A stretch of DNA of 52,879 bases from an uncultured Caryophanales bacterium (GTDB taxonomy: Bacteria > Bacillota_I > Bacilli_A > RFN20 > CAG-449). The position numbers and the translations under genes were made by a program. Within the stretch, counting starts at the first letter, position 1. Each line of letters begins with the position of its first letter. Location: positions 1 through 52,879 of the forward strand of contig CAMCEE010000015.1 in NCBI GenBank assembly GCA_945873815.1, written 5' to 3'. Positions 26,620-36,080 of this stretch are shown here, one piece after another. The notes under the pieces were generated by a model, which saw only the letters and a list, made by a program, of their open reading frames with translations, was not told where the DNA came from and searched no databases.

Positions 26620-27006
26620 TTATTTTCTCATTTTAAGAGTATTTTGCAAAAATTCTATCAATGTCTTATAAATGTCGTTTTTCTCATTATTTTTTATCAT
26701 TTTCACATTCCCTTTTTGAATTACAAGAAAAGCTTCAGGAGTCATATTTATTCCTAAAAGAGTTCCTCCACCAAATGGATAAGATTCATTTGCGCTTTCA
26801 AAAAGAAGATTATTATCTTTTTCTTTTTCGTTTCCTAATTTAAATTCACTTCCACCACTTCCAAGGCCATAAGTCATTCTAGTAAGAGGGATAATTGTTG
26901 TTTCTTCATCTACCTTTATCATTTCTCCGATGATTTTTTTTGAATCTAATAATCCATTTATACTCTCAAATGATATATCTAATATTTCACTTAATGTTTT
27001 CTTCAT
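26620..27006 (-). CDS. GerW (YtfJ)-family protein
   Basis: 128 residues with the GerW pattern: VDEETTIIPLTRMTYGLGSGGSEF then YPFGGGTLLGINMTPEAFLVI. In Bacillus, YtfJ is linked to spore germination, but the family also occurs in non-sporulating bacteria; no other sporulation gene is in the window. GAGGTATAAGA precedes the ATG, which lies inside the end of the upstream DUF2953-like gene (20-bp overlap), matching the ytfI-ytfJ order. Confidence 0.8.
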   Translation of the reverse strand: MKKTLSEILDISFESINGLLDSKKIIGEMIKVDEETTIIPLTRMTYGLGSGGSEFKLGNEKEKDNNLLFESANESYPFGGGTLLGINMTPEAFLVIQKGNVKMIKNNEKNDIYKTLIEFLQNTLKMRK

Positions 27007-27496
27007 TCTTATACCTCAATTTGATTTTTATTATATTAAGAATAATGATTCCAATATTGAATCGTATTTTCGCTTTTATTCTAAACATATTCTTATTATT
27101 AACTCTTAAATGAAAATTATACTTTTTCACGTATTTTGAAAGAAGATATTTTATTATATCAAGATTCCCATTAACTAGTGATGTTACTAGAATATAAGAA
27201 TTATATGATACAAATTCCATCATGTTTTCTAAATAATCAATATGGATTAGATAAATTAGTCTTGAATAATCGATATCTTTTTCAAGCATCTTTCGATTTC
27301 TTGGGATAGAATTATATATAAGATTAAACAATTTTTGGTTTCTAGCTTCATAAATCTTAATAAAAAATGTTCTAATGACTAATGAATCATTTTCAATTAG
27401 AATAATCATTCTAAAATCATAAACAAATAAAAACCAAAGAAGCAATAAAAAAACTAATAAGATGCAATATAGAACTATCATATAGTTATTATTCAC
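26987..27496 (-). CDS. DUF2953 (YtfI)-like protein
   Basis: 169 residues: one N-terminal membrane helix (IVLYCILLVFLLLLWFLFVY) and a basic soluble region. The call rests on its position directly before a GerW-family gene, as ytfI precedes ytfJ, on size, and on the C-terminal IRFNIGIIILNIIKIKLR. Function unknown. Confidence 0.6.
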   Translation of the reverse strand: MNNNYMIVLYCILLVFLLLLWFLFVYDFRMIILIENDSLVIRTFFIKIYEARNQKLFNLIYNSIPRNRKMLEKDIDYSRLIYLIHIDYLENMMEFVSYNSYILVTSLVNGNLDIIKYLLSKYVKKYNFHLRVNNKNMFRIKAKIRFNIGIIILNIIKIKLRYKNEENIK

Positions 27497-27515
27497 ATTC
27501 TTATCAGTTTTATAT

Positions 27516-28715
27516 CTAAAATAGATTATTTATTGAATCGTCAAGCGCTTCATAGTTTTCATCAATATTAATAACTCTTAAATTGTTTGCACACTCTTCA
27601 ACTAGACTTTGCCAATCAAACGAATCTTCAATCTTCTTAATCTTTTCCATATTTGGTTGAGTAGTTGGATTCTTTGGATCAAAAATTGTGCAGCAATCTT
27701 CATATGGTCTAATAGAGATGTCATATGTTCCAATCTTTTTTGCAATCTTAATGATTTCAACTTTATCAAAAATTGCAAGTGGTCTAATAACTGGTAGCGA
27801 ACAAACATTCTCAATCGATTTCATGCTTTGTAATGTTTGAGAAGCAACTTGTCCAATTGATTCTCCATTACAAACTACAAGTGCATTTCTTCTATTTGCA
27901 ACTATCTCTGTGATACGATACATCATTCTACGCATAATAGTAATTGCATAACTTTCCTTCGCATATTTATAAATTTGTTCTTGTAAATTAGTAAACGGAA
28001 CGATAAAAAGTTTAACATTACCTTGATAGAAAGAAAGGACTTTACAAAGATCAGTAATCTTAGTTATCACTGCTTCACTCGTATATGGAGGTGCAGCAAA
28101 ATGAATACACTCCAAACGAATTCCTCTTTTCATCATTAAATAAGAAGCAACCGGAGAATCGATTCCTCCAGACATCATCATCATTCCTTTTCCAGCAACT
28201 CCTAAAGGATAGCCTCCTGTTCCTTCAATGGAATTAAGATAAATGTACGTTTCATTTTGTCTTACAATTAATGATATTAATAAATCAGGATTATGAACAT
28301 CAACCTTGTATGAAGAATTTTTCAAAATATAAGAAGCAATCGTGCGATTAATCTCATCACTTATCATTGGAAAAGATTTTTCTGCTCTTCGCGCTTTAAT
28401 TTTAAAAGTATGTTTATTCTCTTCTTCTGCGAGTTTTAAGCAAGCTTCCTTCATTATATCAATATTATTTTCAACCTTATATACAAGAGAAAAACTCGAT
28501 AAACCTGAAACGTCTTTTAATAATTCTTTTATTTCTTCAAATGGTTCATCATTTAAATGAATATAGATATGATCTCGTCTAACTTCATAAGTAAGTTTTG
28601 TATAAGATCTAAGCATCCTTTTAATATTCAATCCTAATTGATTGATAAAATTCATTCGGTTCTTACCTTTTGTTGATAATTCCCCGAATCTAACCATAAT
28701 TAATTCTTGTTTCAT
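27516..28715 (-). CDS. thiI: tRNA 4-thiouridine synthase
   Basis: Transfers sulfur to U8 of tRNA, in some bacteria also to ThiS. Order: NFLD-like start (MVRFGELSTKGKNRMNF), THUMP domain (~55-165), and the PP-loop pyrophosphatase MMMSGGIDSPVASY near residue 180. 399 residues means no C-terminal rhodanese extension, as in other Firmicutes; a partner cysteine desulfurase is not adjacent. CCTI near IRPYEDCCTIF carries cysteines typical of the family. Confidence 0.95.
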   Translation of the reverse strand: MKQELIMVRFGELSTKGKNRMNFINQLGLNIKRMLRSYTKLTYEVRRDHIYIHLNDEPFEEIKELLKDVSGLSSFSLVYKVENNIDIMKEACLKLAEEENKHTFKIKARRAEKSFPMISDEINRTIASYILKNSSYKVDVHNPDLLISLIVRQNETYIYLNSIEGTGGYPLGVAGKGMMMMSGGIDSPVASYLMMKRGIRLECIHFAAPPYTSEAVITKITDLCKVLSFYQGNVKLFIVPFTNLQEQIYKYAKESYAITIMRRMMYRITEIVANRRNALVVCNGESIGQVASQTLQSMKSIENVCSLPVIRPLAIFDKVEIIKIAKKIGTYDISIRPYEDCCTIFDPKNPTTQPNMEKIKKIEDSFDWQSLVEECANNLRVINIDENYEALDDSINNLF

Positions 28716-28724
28716 ATTACTCCT

Positions 28725-30242
28725 TTAAAATATTAGAAGATTTAATAATTCATCTTTCTTATGTTCATCAATAAAATTGACATGTATAACATTAGTCATA
28801 TTATTCGTTCGAATATGGATACGGTAAGAGAATATTCCCTTTTCTTTTCTCCATTTTGTAGTAACATCCTCAATAGCAATAACATTATGCCTTTGGATAA
28901 TTGTAGTTCTACGAATAATTCCTCCATGATATATAATCAATCGATTATCATCAATGATGATATCTTGATTATTCCTATCGAATAAGGATACAAATAGAAC
29001 GATGATATTTACTAATAAGTATGTTGCTCCAACAATTGAAGAAATAATCCATAAATCATTAATCAAGTTATAATTAAGAAGAACCATTACTCCAAATAAA
29101 TATGGAATAATAAGTGCAAATAATAAGATGATATTGGTCCAAGTAAAATATGAAATAAATGATTTAGCTTTTCCTTGTTGTGCTTTAGGGACATATGAAG
29201 GTGAAACAGATTCAATAATAGAATTTACTTCACTCTCCTTACATAAAGGAACAAGAACTCCAATAGTAGCTTGATTGCCATTACCATTATTTGATGATTC
29301 AATATAGCCAATAACTTCAAGCTTTATCGTCGCATATTTAAACATTCTTTCAAGAAGTCCTCTTTCAACTTTAATCGCTTTTATACGATTTAATTTCATA
29401 GTATTCTTAACTTTAACAAGCAATCCATATTCGATAATTAAAGAATCATTTTCTTTATATAATTTAAATCCATAATATCTAATAAATGAATAAGCAAATG
29501 CAATAACATAAGAACCAATGATTAAAATGATAGAACAAATAATTAATACAAATGCAATTTCACCAAAGCTATTTGGTTCAGAAGAAAGATTCGATATAAC
29601 GTAAGATAATATCATTGTAAACGCAATAGAGAAAAATAGTACTAACGCAAAAACTGTGCCATATATCAACCCATATATCACTTTTCTTTTCGAAGTAAAG
29701 TTATATAGTGAATTATTCTCACTATGTTCATTTTCTAAATAAGAAGTTGAGTTAGATGATTCTACCCTCTTTTTTCCTTTTAAAACATCGATTAATTCAT
29801 TAACGACATTCTCATCTTCAATTATCGAAGCTTCTGCTTGATGAGAAGTATTAGTTGAACCAGAATCAATTAATAAAGTAGAAATCTTAAATAGTTTTTG
29901 AATGATACCTTGTTTTGAATTGACAGAATGGACATTTTCTAAATCAATAACCGTCTTTCTTTTAAATAAGACACCTCTTTTTACAATCACTTGCTTATCA
30001 TTAATCTCATATCCTGATAATTTATAGTACAAGTAAGAAAAAATTGTAATTATAGCATATAAAACAACATATCCAATTGCTACATATAAAAGATAACGAG
30101 ATTCAATAACAACATTATCTCCATCTGTTTTTTCTAAAAAGGCTTCAAATATTGAAGTAACAAATAAAAATAGCACGAATAACGTATAAATTAAATTGAT
30201 GAAACAACGATAAGCAAAATATTTCTTAGTGAAGTTTTTCAT
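28725..30242 (-). CDS. YdbT-like membrane protein with bacterial PH domains
   Basis: 505 residues with paired N-terminal helices, then bPH2-type domains (YEINDKQVIVKRGVLFKRKTVIDLENVHSV; LIIEYGLLVKVKNTMKLNRIKAIKV; LIIYHGGIIRRTTIIQRHNVIAI) separated by further membrane helices. Three PH-like repeats are visible. The start overlaps the end of the ydbS-like gene by 17 bp. In Bacillus ydbS/ydbT confer resistance to the bacteriocin amylocyclicin; a membrane-protection role here is inference. Confidence 0.82.
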   Translation of the reverse strand: MKNFTKKYFAYRCFINLIYTLFVLFLFVTSIFEAFLEKTDGDNVVIESRYLLYVAIGYVVLYAIITIFSYLYYKLSGYEINDKQVIVKRGVLFKRKTVIDLENVHSVNSKQGIIQKLFKISTLLIDSGSTNTSHQAEASIIEDENVVNELIDVLKGKKRVESSNSTSYLENEHSENNSLYNFTSKRKVIYGLIYGTVFALVLFFSIAFTMILSYVISNLSSEPNSFGEIAFVLIICSIILIIGSYVIAFAYSFIRYYGFKLYKENDSLIIEYGLLVKVKNTMKLNRIKAIKVERGLLERMFKYATIKLEVIGYIESSNNGNGNQATIGVLVPLCKESEVNSIIESVSPSYVPKAQQGKAKSFISYFTWTNIILLFALIIPYLFGVMVLLNYNLINDLWIISSIVGATYLLVNIIVLFVSLFDRNNQDIIIDDNRLIIYHGGIIRRTTIIQRHNVIAIEDVTTKWRKEKGIFSYRIHIRTNNMTNVIHVNFIDEHKKDELLNLLIF

Positions 30243-30726
30243 CTTTTAATTCCTCCAAGCGTTTACGTAGATTTGCTTCTAAAGATTCTATCATCTTTTC
30301 ACTATCTTTTCTTGATAAGCCTTTAATAATGTAATTGCTTCCTGCAGTAGAAATAATAATTCCATCAAGTTTCATAATTTGCATTAATGGTCCTTCATAG
30401 ATATGCAAATCTTGAATTTGACAAACTGGAACAACTATATGATGTTTAAAGAAAACACCTTTATTAATGATGATTCTATCATCGTTATAATAATACGAAT
30501 ATGATCTATAAAGTAAAGAAGGATACCCATATAATAAAACGAGAAATACAAAAGATAAAACGCCACCAATAATGACTGATGGAATAGTTATAACAATCGT
30601 ATCACTGTCATTTGCAAATAAGCATATCCCCCATATTGAAACTAAAGATAAAATAAATAAGATAGTAGAAATCACATACCATAATTTAAGAATCTTTTTT
30701 TCTAATTTAATAAACTCAATATTCAT
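30226..30726 (-). CDS. YdbS-like PH-domain membrane protein
   Basis: 166 residues: two membrane helices (~15-75) then one bPH2 domain (YYYNDDRIIINKGVFFKHHIVVPVCQIQDLHI), ending in a charged helix. AGGAGAATG lies upstream. It is the small partner of the YdbT-like protein next to it. Confidence 0.82.
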   Translation of the reverse strand: MNIEFIKLEKKILKLWYVISTILFILSLVSIWGICLFANDSDTIVITIPSVIIGGVLSFVFLVLLYGYPSLLYRSYSYYYNDDRIIINKGVFFKHHIVVPVCQIQDLHIYEGPLMQIMKLDGIIISTAGSNYIIKGLSRKDSEKMIESLEANLRKRLEELKDEKLH

Positions 30727-30748
30727 ATTTCATTCTCCTAACTGAATA

Positions 30749-30769
30749 TGGAGTAGTAAAACTACTCCA
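30749..30769 (-). other. stem-loop without U run between gpmI and ydbS-like gene
   Basis: A perfect 9-bp stem (TGGAGTAGT / ACTACTCCA, loop of 3) but followed by ATATTC, not T residues. More likely an mRNA processing or stability element than a full terminator. Confidence 0.5.
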
Positions 30770-30774
30770 CATCT

Positions 30775-32346
30775 TTATTTAATAATTGATTCTTCCCAAG
30801 ATTCTGGTTTTTCAATACCTAATAGTTTTAAGATTGATGGGGCTTCATTAGCTAAACCGAATTCTCCATCCTTTAATTCTACTTTAATATCATCGTCAAC
30901 AACGATAAATGGAACAGCATTCAAAGAGTGTGCAGTTCTTACTTGAACAATTCCTTTTTTATTCTTTTCAAGCATTTCATCTGCATTTCCATGATCTGCG
31001 GTAACAACCATTGTATATCCTTCTTCTTTACATACTTTATAAAGACGAGCTAAACCTAAATCAACTGCTTCCATCGCACAGATTGTTGCATCTAATGAAC
31101 CTGTATGTCCTACCATATCTCCATTTGGATAATTCAAACGTAAAAATTGATATTTGTGAGATTTTAATGCATCAATCATCACATCTGTAATTTCTGCAGA
31201 TTTCATCCAAGGTCTTTGGTCAAACGATACGTTATCAGAAGGAATCTCAACCCAAGTTTCTAATTCTTCTGATACTTTTTCTGATCTATTACCATTCCAG
31301 AAATATGTGACATGTCCGAATTTTTGCGTTTCTGATAAAGCAAATTCATTGATGTTATTCTCGACTAATACTTCTGTTAATGTACGTTTGATTTCTGGTG
31401 GATTTACCAAGAATCTCTTAGGAAGTTTTAAATCTCCATCATATTGTAATAATCCAGCATAACATACATTTGGAACTACAATTCTATCAAATTTATCAAA
31501 ATCTACTTGATCAAATGCCATAGAAATCTCAATTGCACGATCACCACGGAAATTGAATAAAATCACTGAATCATTATCGACAATTTTTCCAATAGGTTCG
31601 TTATTTTTAACTACGACAAAAGCAGGTAAATCTTGGTCGATGATTCCAGGATTTTCATTTCTAAATGTTTCAATTGCTTCTTTTGCACTTCCAAATCCTC
31701 TAGCATCACCAAGAACATGAGCATGCCATCCTCTTTCAACCATTGCCCAATCTGCTTGGTAACGATCCATCGTAACTTTCATACGTCCACCACCTGATGC
31801 GATTGCTCCATCAAATGTATCATCGTTTAATTCTGATAAAGAATTTTCTAATTGATCAACGTAGGTTAATGCGCTAGTTGAAGGAACATCTCTTCCATCT
31901 AATAAGATATGAGCTCTAACTTTTTTAACGCCATCTTTCTTAGCTTGTTTAATCATGTTGATCAAATGGCTAATATTTGAATGAACATTACCATCGCTTA
32001 ATAGACCGATAAAATGCAATGTTGAATTATGATTTTTAGCATTTTCAATTTCTTCTTTCCATGCTGAAGAATCATACATCTTACCAGATTCAATTGATTC
32101 ATTGACAAGTTTTGCTCCTTGAGAATAAATTTGACCACACCCTAATGCGTTATGACCTACTTCAGAGTTTCCCATATCATCATCGCTTGGAAGACCAACT
32201 GCTGGTCCATGTGCTTTTACTCTAACATTTGGATATGTTTTTAAAAAATGATCTAAAGTTGGTGTGTTTGCAAGTGTAACTGCGTCTCCTAAGCCAGTTT
32301 TGGAGAACCCAACTCCATCCATAATAACTAATAGTACAGGTTTCAT
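30775..32346 (-). CDS. gpmI: 2,3-bisphosphoglycerate-independent phosphoglycerate mutase
   Basis: Interconverts 3- and 2-phosphoglycerate with two Mn ions. The phosphoserine nucleophile is S61 in GNSEVGHN; other metal-site blocks are LLVIMDGVG, LLDGRDVPSTS, RYQADW and VVTADHGNADEM. 523 residues is normal. A ribosome site (GGAGG) precedes the ATG. Together with eno it covers lower glycolysis in this window. Confidence 0.96.
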   Translation of the reverse strand: MKPVLLVIMDGVGFSKTGLGDAVTLANTPTLDHFLKTYPNVRVKAHGPAVGLPSDDDMGNSEVGHNALGCGQIYSQGAKLVNESIESGKMYDSSAWKEEIENAKNHNSTLHFIGLLSDGNVHSNISHLINMIKQAKKDGVKKVRAHILLDGRDVPSTSALTYVDQLENSLSELNDDTFDGAIASGGGRMKVTMDRYQADWAMVERGWHAHVLGDARGFGSAKEAIETFRNENPGIIDQDLPAFVVVKNNEPIGKIVDNDSVILFNFRGDRAIEISMAFDQVDFDKFDRIVVPNVCYAGLLQYDGDLKLPKRFLVNPPEIKRTLTEVLVENNINEFALSETQKFGHVTYFWNGNRSEKVSEELETWVEIPSDNVSFDQRPWMKSAEITDVMIDALKSHKYQFLRLNYPNGDMVGHTGSLDATICAMEAVDLGLARLYKVCKEEGYTMVVTADHGNADEMLEKNKKGIVQVRTAHSLNAVPFIVVDDDIKVELKDGEFGLANEAPSILKLLGIEKPESWEESIIK

Positions 32347-32421
32347 ACTTTTTATTTTCCTCCTCTATACCTATCAAATTATAACAAATCACATTGATAA
32401 TTGATAATAAATTATCAACAA

Positions 32422-33072
32422 TTACATCAATTCACCAAAATCATTAATGTATATATCAGAAATGTTTTTCTTTTCGTTTTCATTCCCACATGTAGAGTCA
32501 TAGACTCCACAAGTGATAAATCCGGCTTTTTTAGCCGTTTCTAAAGCGACAACACTATCTTCAAATACCATAATCTCATTTGGCTTTAAGTTCATTCCTT
32601 CTGCACATTTAACAAAGATTTCCGGATTTTTCTTTCCGTCTTTGAAATTTCTTACATCGTATGCTCCGATAAAATATTTCGTAATACCTAATCTATCGAT
32701 ACAAGGAGCATAACATTCGCTTGTATTGGCCGTTGCAATAACAAGTGGAATTCCATTTTCATTTAATTTCTTTAAATATTTTCTCGCATTATTTTTCAAT
32801 TTAACTTCATGTTCATATTTCTTTTGCACATCGTTTAGCCATTCATTCATAATGTCTTCAATAGAATCATCTAAACTATATGTTCTTTTTGTATATTCTG
32901 CAGATTCTTTTAGTCCCAATGCCATTATGGCTTTAGCATAATCCGATGGTACTTCCATATTTCTCTTTTTAAAGAAATTCTTATCTACTTCACTCCAGAT
33001 TGAGCAAGAATCTAGTAGCGTTCCATCTAAATCAAAAATACAACCCTTTATCTCAAAATCTCTTATTTTCAT
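32422..33072 (-). CDS. HAD-superfamily phosphatase, beta-phosphoglucomutase-like
   Basis: Motif I FDLDGTLLDS, motif II around VIATANTSE, Lys in KKNPEIFVKCAEGM, and motif IV FEDSVVALETAKKAG. The four-helix cap is of the beta-PGM/GPH type. A sugar phosphate or phosphoglycolate is a likely substrate, but not decidable from sequence. The ATG at 33072 lies 4 nt after the acyltransferase stop, so it is probably coupled; a GTG at 33087 in frame is less likely. Confidence 0.82.
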   Translation of the reverse strand: MKIRDFEIKGCIFDLDGTLLDSCSIWSEVDKNFFKKRNMEVPSDYAKAIMALGLKESAEYTKRTYSLDDSIEDIMNEWLNDVQKKYEHEVKLKNNARKYLKKLNENGIPLVIATANTSECYAPCIDRLGITKYFIGAYDVRNFKDGKKNPEIFVKCAEGMNLKPNEIMVFEDSVVALETAKKAGFITCGVYDSTCGNENEKKNISDIYINDFGELM

Positions 33073-33076
33073 ACTA

Positions 33077-34333
33077 TTATTCTTCACTAGCTTTATCGAA
33101 TAAACATTCTACTGCCAAATGAATCTTAGTTAAAACTCTATCATTAGTTTGAGGATAGATAAACCAAGTATCATTCTCTGTATTTATATCGATTGCTTGA
33201 CCTCTAATCTTTGTTCCTTTCTTCTTAAAATTATATTCGACATGGATAGAAGGAGTATTAATTGGAGCGTTATCAAAGTCAAAATTCGTTCCATCATCCA
33301 ATTTTCCATGTAAATGAATTCCATCCATATCGTGCGTAAATTTAATATGTCCAAGTGTTCTAAATCCAAGTTTAGCATTATCTAGATGTTCAATTCTAAC
33401 AATATCATCAAAATGATATGTTCCTTCCTCAATTTCTTTTCGAACTTCATCTCTTTCCCATCGATACCAATCTGGAACGTGTTCAAATTTAGTTTCTCCA
33501 TTTGTCGCATGAAGACGGCTATATTCATCCATATGGTAATTTATTCCGCAATTAGTGCAAAATAATTCTGTTAAAGAAGAATTCATCGAATAATCCTTTA
33601 AACAATGAGGACACTTATATAGAGCATTATGAATATTATTTGCTCTCAATTTCGATTTGATTTTAATTTTATTATCATATTGCCATTTAAAATCATCATA
33701 TACGAATTCTTTTTCAATCCTAGATTGGATTTCTTCAGCAGTTAGAGTCTTAATTTCATCCATATCAACAATACATTTAAATTCAGCGTAATGTCTTAAT
33801 TTTCTAGGATGTTTTTGATCCCAATGTGGACAAGAAAGGAAATTTCCATGACACATCAAGGTAACTACCGGAACTCCTGCGATTTTTGCAAGTTTTCCCA
33901 TCGCATGATCGATTCTTTCATTGATACCGCATATTGTATATCTTGCTTCCGAATAGATAGTAACGCTATTTCTCAAATTCTTTATACAATGCAATGTATT
34001 CTTAACGACTCTTAAATCTTTTGTGTATTTTCTTTTTGGAAATGCTCCAATTCCCCTCATCAGCCATTCTCTACCAACAAATTCTTCAATGGAGCAAATA
34101 TATGAAGTATTGTGTGGGAAAGTTGCTAATTCGTTAACTTCAAAATCTAGAAATGAAGCATGGTTTGCAACGATTAAATAAGGCCATTTAAGATTCTTAC
34201 AATTAATCTTTTCAATTTTACATCTGTTTCTTATAGTATCAAAAATCGAACCTAGATAAATGATTGGTCTTAGAAACCATATTGCCTTTCTAGGTTTCCT
34301 TTTCATGTCTATTGGAGTTATTTTACTATACAT
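33077..34333 (-). CDS. 1-acyl-sn-glycerol-3-phosphate acyltransferase-like protein with zinc ribbon
   Basis: PlsC-fold acyltransferase: HX4D motif NHASFLD (H58, D63), a substrate-site equivalent IYSEARYT around residue 129, and GVPVVTLMCHG. After the catalytic domain comes an unusual C-terminal extension of ~190 residues with a four-Cys zinc ribbon (C241, C244, C259, C262) and a beta-rich tail (~280-410). No membrane span is evident. Phosphatidic acid synthesis is the usual role of the fold; the extension hints at another acceptor or nucleic-acid or protein contact. Confidence 0.8.
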   Translation of the reverse strand: MYSKITPIDMKRKPRKAIWFLRPIIYLGSIFDTIRNRCKIEKINCKNLKWPYLIVANHASFLDFEVNELATFPHNTSYICSIEEFVGREWLMRGIGAFPKRKYTKDLRVVKNTLHCIKNLRNSVTIYSEARYTICGINERIDHAMGKLAKIAGVPVVTLMCHGNFLSCPHWDQKHPRKLRHYAEFKCIVDMDEIKTLTAEEIQSRIEKEFVYDDFKWQYDNKIKIKSKLRANNIHNALYKCPHCLKDYSMNSSLTELFCTNCGINYHMDEYSRLHATNGETKFEHVPDWYRWERDEVRKEIEEGTYHFDDIVRIEHLDNAKLGFRTLGHIKFTHDMDGIHLHGKLDDGTNFDFDNAPINTPSIHVEYNFKKKGTKIRGQAIDINTENDTWFIYPQTNDRVLTKIHLAVECLFDKASEE

Positions 34334-34452
34334 AATACTTCTCTCTTTTCTTAATTAACTCTACTATATTTTGGAAAGAAAAAGAATAGCATAAAGAAAA
34401 AAACATAGAAAAAAACTAAAATAATAATATTTATATTATTTATTTCAAATGA

Positions 34453-34458
34453 TATAAT
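34453..34458 (+). promoter_or_regulatory. -10 box of the second DUF308-like gene
   Basis: TATAAT six bases after which the predicted transcript begins, between the two possible ATG codons at 34460 and 34475. That supports 34475 as the real start. I see no good -35 box. Confidence 0.45.
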
Positions 34459-34474
34459 TATGAAGGTGAGAAAA

Positions 34475-35020
34475 ATGGATGTATTAAAGAACAAAAAAAG
34501 TGAAAAATTATTTGAAAGTGTAATATTTTCTATTGTAGGCATTATATGCTTTACATTATCTTTCTTTGATATCTGTATTTTATGCAATGTTCTTGCAGGG
34601 ATATGTCTTATAATTGGATTATTCTATTTATTCGGATTCTTTTACATGTTAAAGGATAACAATCAATCTCTTCTAACAAGAAGCATTATCCTTATCTTGC
34701 TATCACTTATAATTGTATTATTCCAACAACAATTCATACAAATTATCCCAATTGTAATTTGCGTGTTCTTAATATATTTCGCGATTCAGCACTTCTCGTT
34801 TACTCTAGATATAAAAACGATAAATGAGCATCATTGGATTGTGGACTTAATCTATTCATTAATAATATTTCTAGGAGGAATCGTAATTATAATCATTGGT
34901 TCAACCGATATTATAAATACTACTCAATTACTTAAAATAGGAGGAATTCTCTATTTAGTCGCTGGAATAACTAAAATCCTCTTAGTATTAAAATTACATC
35001 CATCATACTCCAACATTTAA
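34475..35020 (+). CDS. DUF308-like membrane protein, paralogue of 20569-21129
   Basis: About 181 residues with six hydrophobic segments (SIVGIICFTLSFFDICILCNVLAGICLIIGL... style) in the same layout and length as the protein at 20569. AAGGTGAG precedes the ATG at 34475; the upstream ATG at 34460 would lie before the predicted transcript start. Function unknown. Confidence 0.6.
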   Translation: MDVLKNKKSEKLFESVIFSIVGIICFTLSFFDICILCNVLAGICLIIGLFYLFGFFYMLKDNNQSLLTRSIILILLSLIIVLFQQQFIQIIPIVICVFLIYFAIQHFSFTLDIKTINEHHWIVDLIYSLIIFLGGIVIIIIGSTDIINTTQLLKIGGILYLVAGITKILLVLKLHPSYSNI

Positions 35021-35024
35021 AAAA

Positions 35025-35072
35025 ATATCTTTTACTGAGGCAATAAGTCGCTTTATAAAAGATATATTTTTT
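35025..35072. terminator. bidirectional terminator
   Basis: ATATCTTTTA / TAAAAGATAT flank a 21-nt loop with A and T runs outside, between the convergent DUF308-like and pseudouridine synthase genes. Confidence 0.7.
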
Positions 35073-36079
35073 TATTTACAAAATAATTCTTCAAATTCCT
35101 TTGGCATTCTAGTTTTAAATTTATATTTTTTTCCATTCAATGGATTTAAAAATTCTAAAGAATACGCATGTAATCCAAGTCTATTTAATGGATCATTAGT
35201 GGACCCATACATTTCATCTCCTATAATCTTATGTCCGAGATCTTTCATATGAACTCTAATTTGATTTTTTCTTCCTGAATCGATATGAACATCAAGTAAG
35301 GAATAATCATCGTTTTCTTTGATAACTTTATAATTCGTTATCGAAAGTTTTCCATCACCTTTTTTCCTTGCAGAATACATTAGATTTGTTTTTTCCGCTT
35401 TTCTTAACCAAGATTTAATCGTACCTTCCTTCTTTTCAAGTTTTCCTTCGATAATTGCATAATATCCTCTATCCTTAACTAAATCATTCCAGGAATCTTG
35501 CAATGCATCTCTTAATGATTCATTTTTACAAGCGATCAAAACTCCTGATGTTTCTTTATCAATACGATGAACGACATATATTCTATTTCTTGGATTCAAC
35601 TTTCTAACATGATCCGTCATCAAGCGATATGCAGTATATGAAGTCTCATTATCAGATGGAATAGATAATAATCCACTAGGCTTATTTATCGCGATAATAT
35701 CATCATCTTCATAGATAATATCTATCTTGCTTTTTTCTCTATCAATCTTTCTAACTGGAGTAGGAGAAATAGATATCTCATCACCTTTTGCAAGTAAAAA
35801 ATCAAATTGAGAGATTGGAGTTCCATCAACTAATACTTGATAATGAGAAAGAAGAGATTTAATATTATTTCTCGATTTTCCTTTTAAAGTTTCTAATAAA
35901 AATTCTAATAATCCTACACTTCTATTCACCTTATATTTAGGCATTTCAATTGGTCTTTTTTTATATTCTCCATGCTTAAAAGAAGAACTTTTAGTTTTCT
36001 TAGCATTATTATCTTTTTCTTTAGTCATTTTCTTATTATTATTCACGTTTTTTACGTTATTCTTTTTCTTCTTAATCAT
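35072..36079 (-). CDS. RluA/RluD-family pseudouridine synthase
   Basis: Converts uridine to pseudouridine in rRNA or tRNA. The first ~45 residues are a Lys/Asn-rich tail (KKKKNNVKNVNNNKK), likely RNA-binding and disordered. An S4 domain follows (~55-110: VGLLEFLLETLKGKSRNNIK), then the catalytic domain with D in HRIDKETSGV and VHIDSGRKNQIRVHM. The target position cannot be told from sequence. It follows the deformylase-like gene with one base between stop and ATG. Confidence 0.9.
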   Translation of the reverse strand: MIKKKKNNVKNVNNNKKMTKEKDNNAKKTKSSSFKHGEYKKRPIEMPKYKVNRSVGLLEFLLETLKGKSRNNIKSLLSHYQVLVDGTPISQFDFLLAKGDEISISPTPVRKIDREKSKIDIIYEDDDIIAINKPSGLLSIPSDNETSYTAYRLMTDHVRKLNPRNRIYVVHRIDKETSGVLIACKNESLRDALQDSWNDLVKDRGYYAIIEGKLEKKEGTIKSWLRKAEKTNLMYSARKKGDGKLSITNYKVIKENDDYSLLDVHIDSGRKNQIRVHMKDLGHKIIGDEMYGSTNDPLNRLGLHAYSLEFLNPLNGKKYKFKTRMPKEFEELFCK

Positions 36080-36080
36080 C

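Noticed and set aside
34351-34587. 78-codon minus-strand hydrophobic frame
   Set aside because: Antisense to the DUF308-like gene; reverse reading of hydrophobic codons gives false membrane segments.
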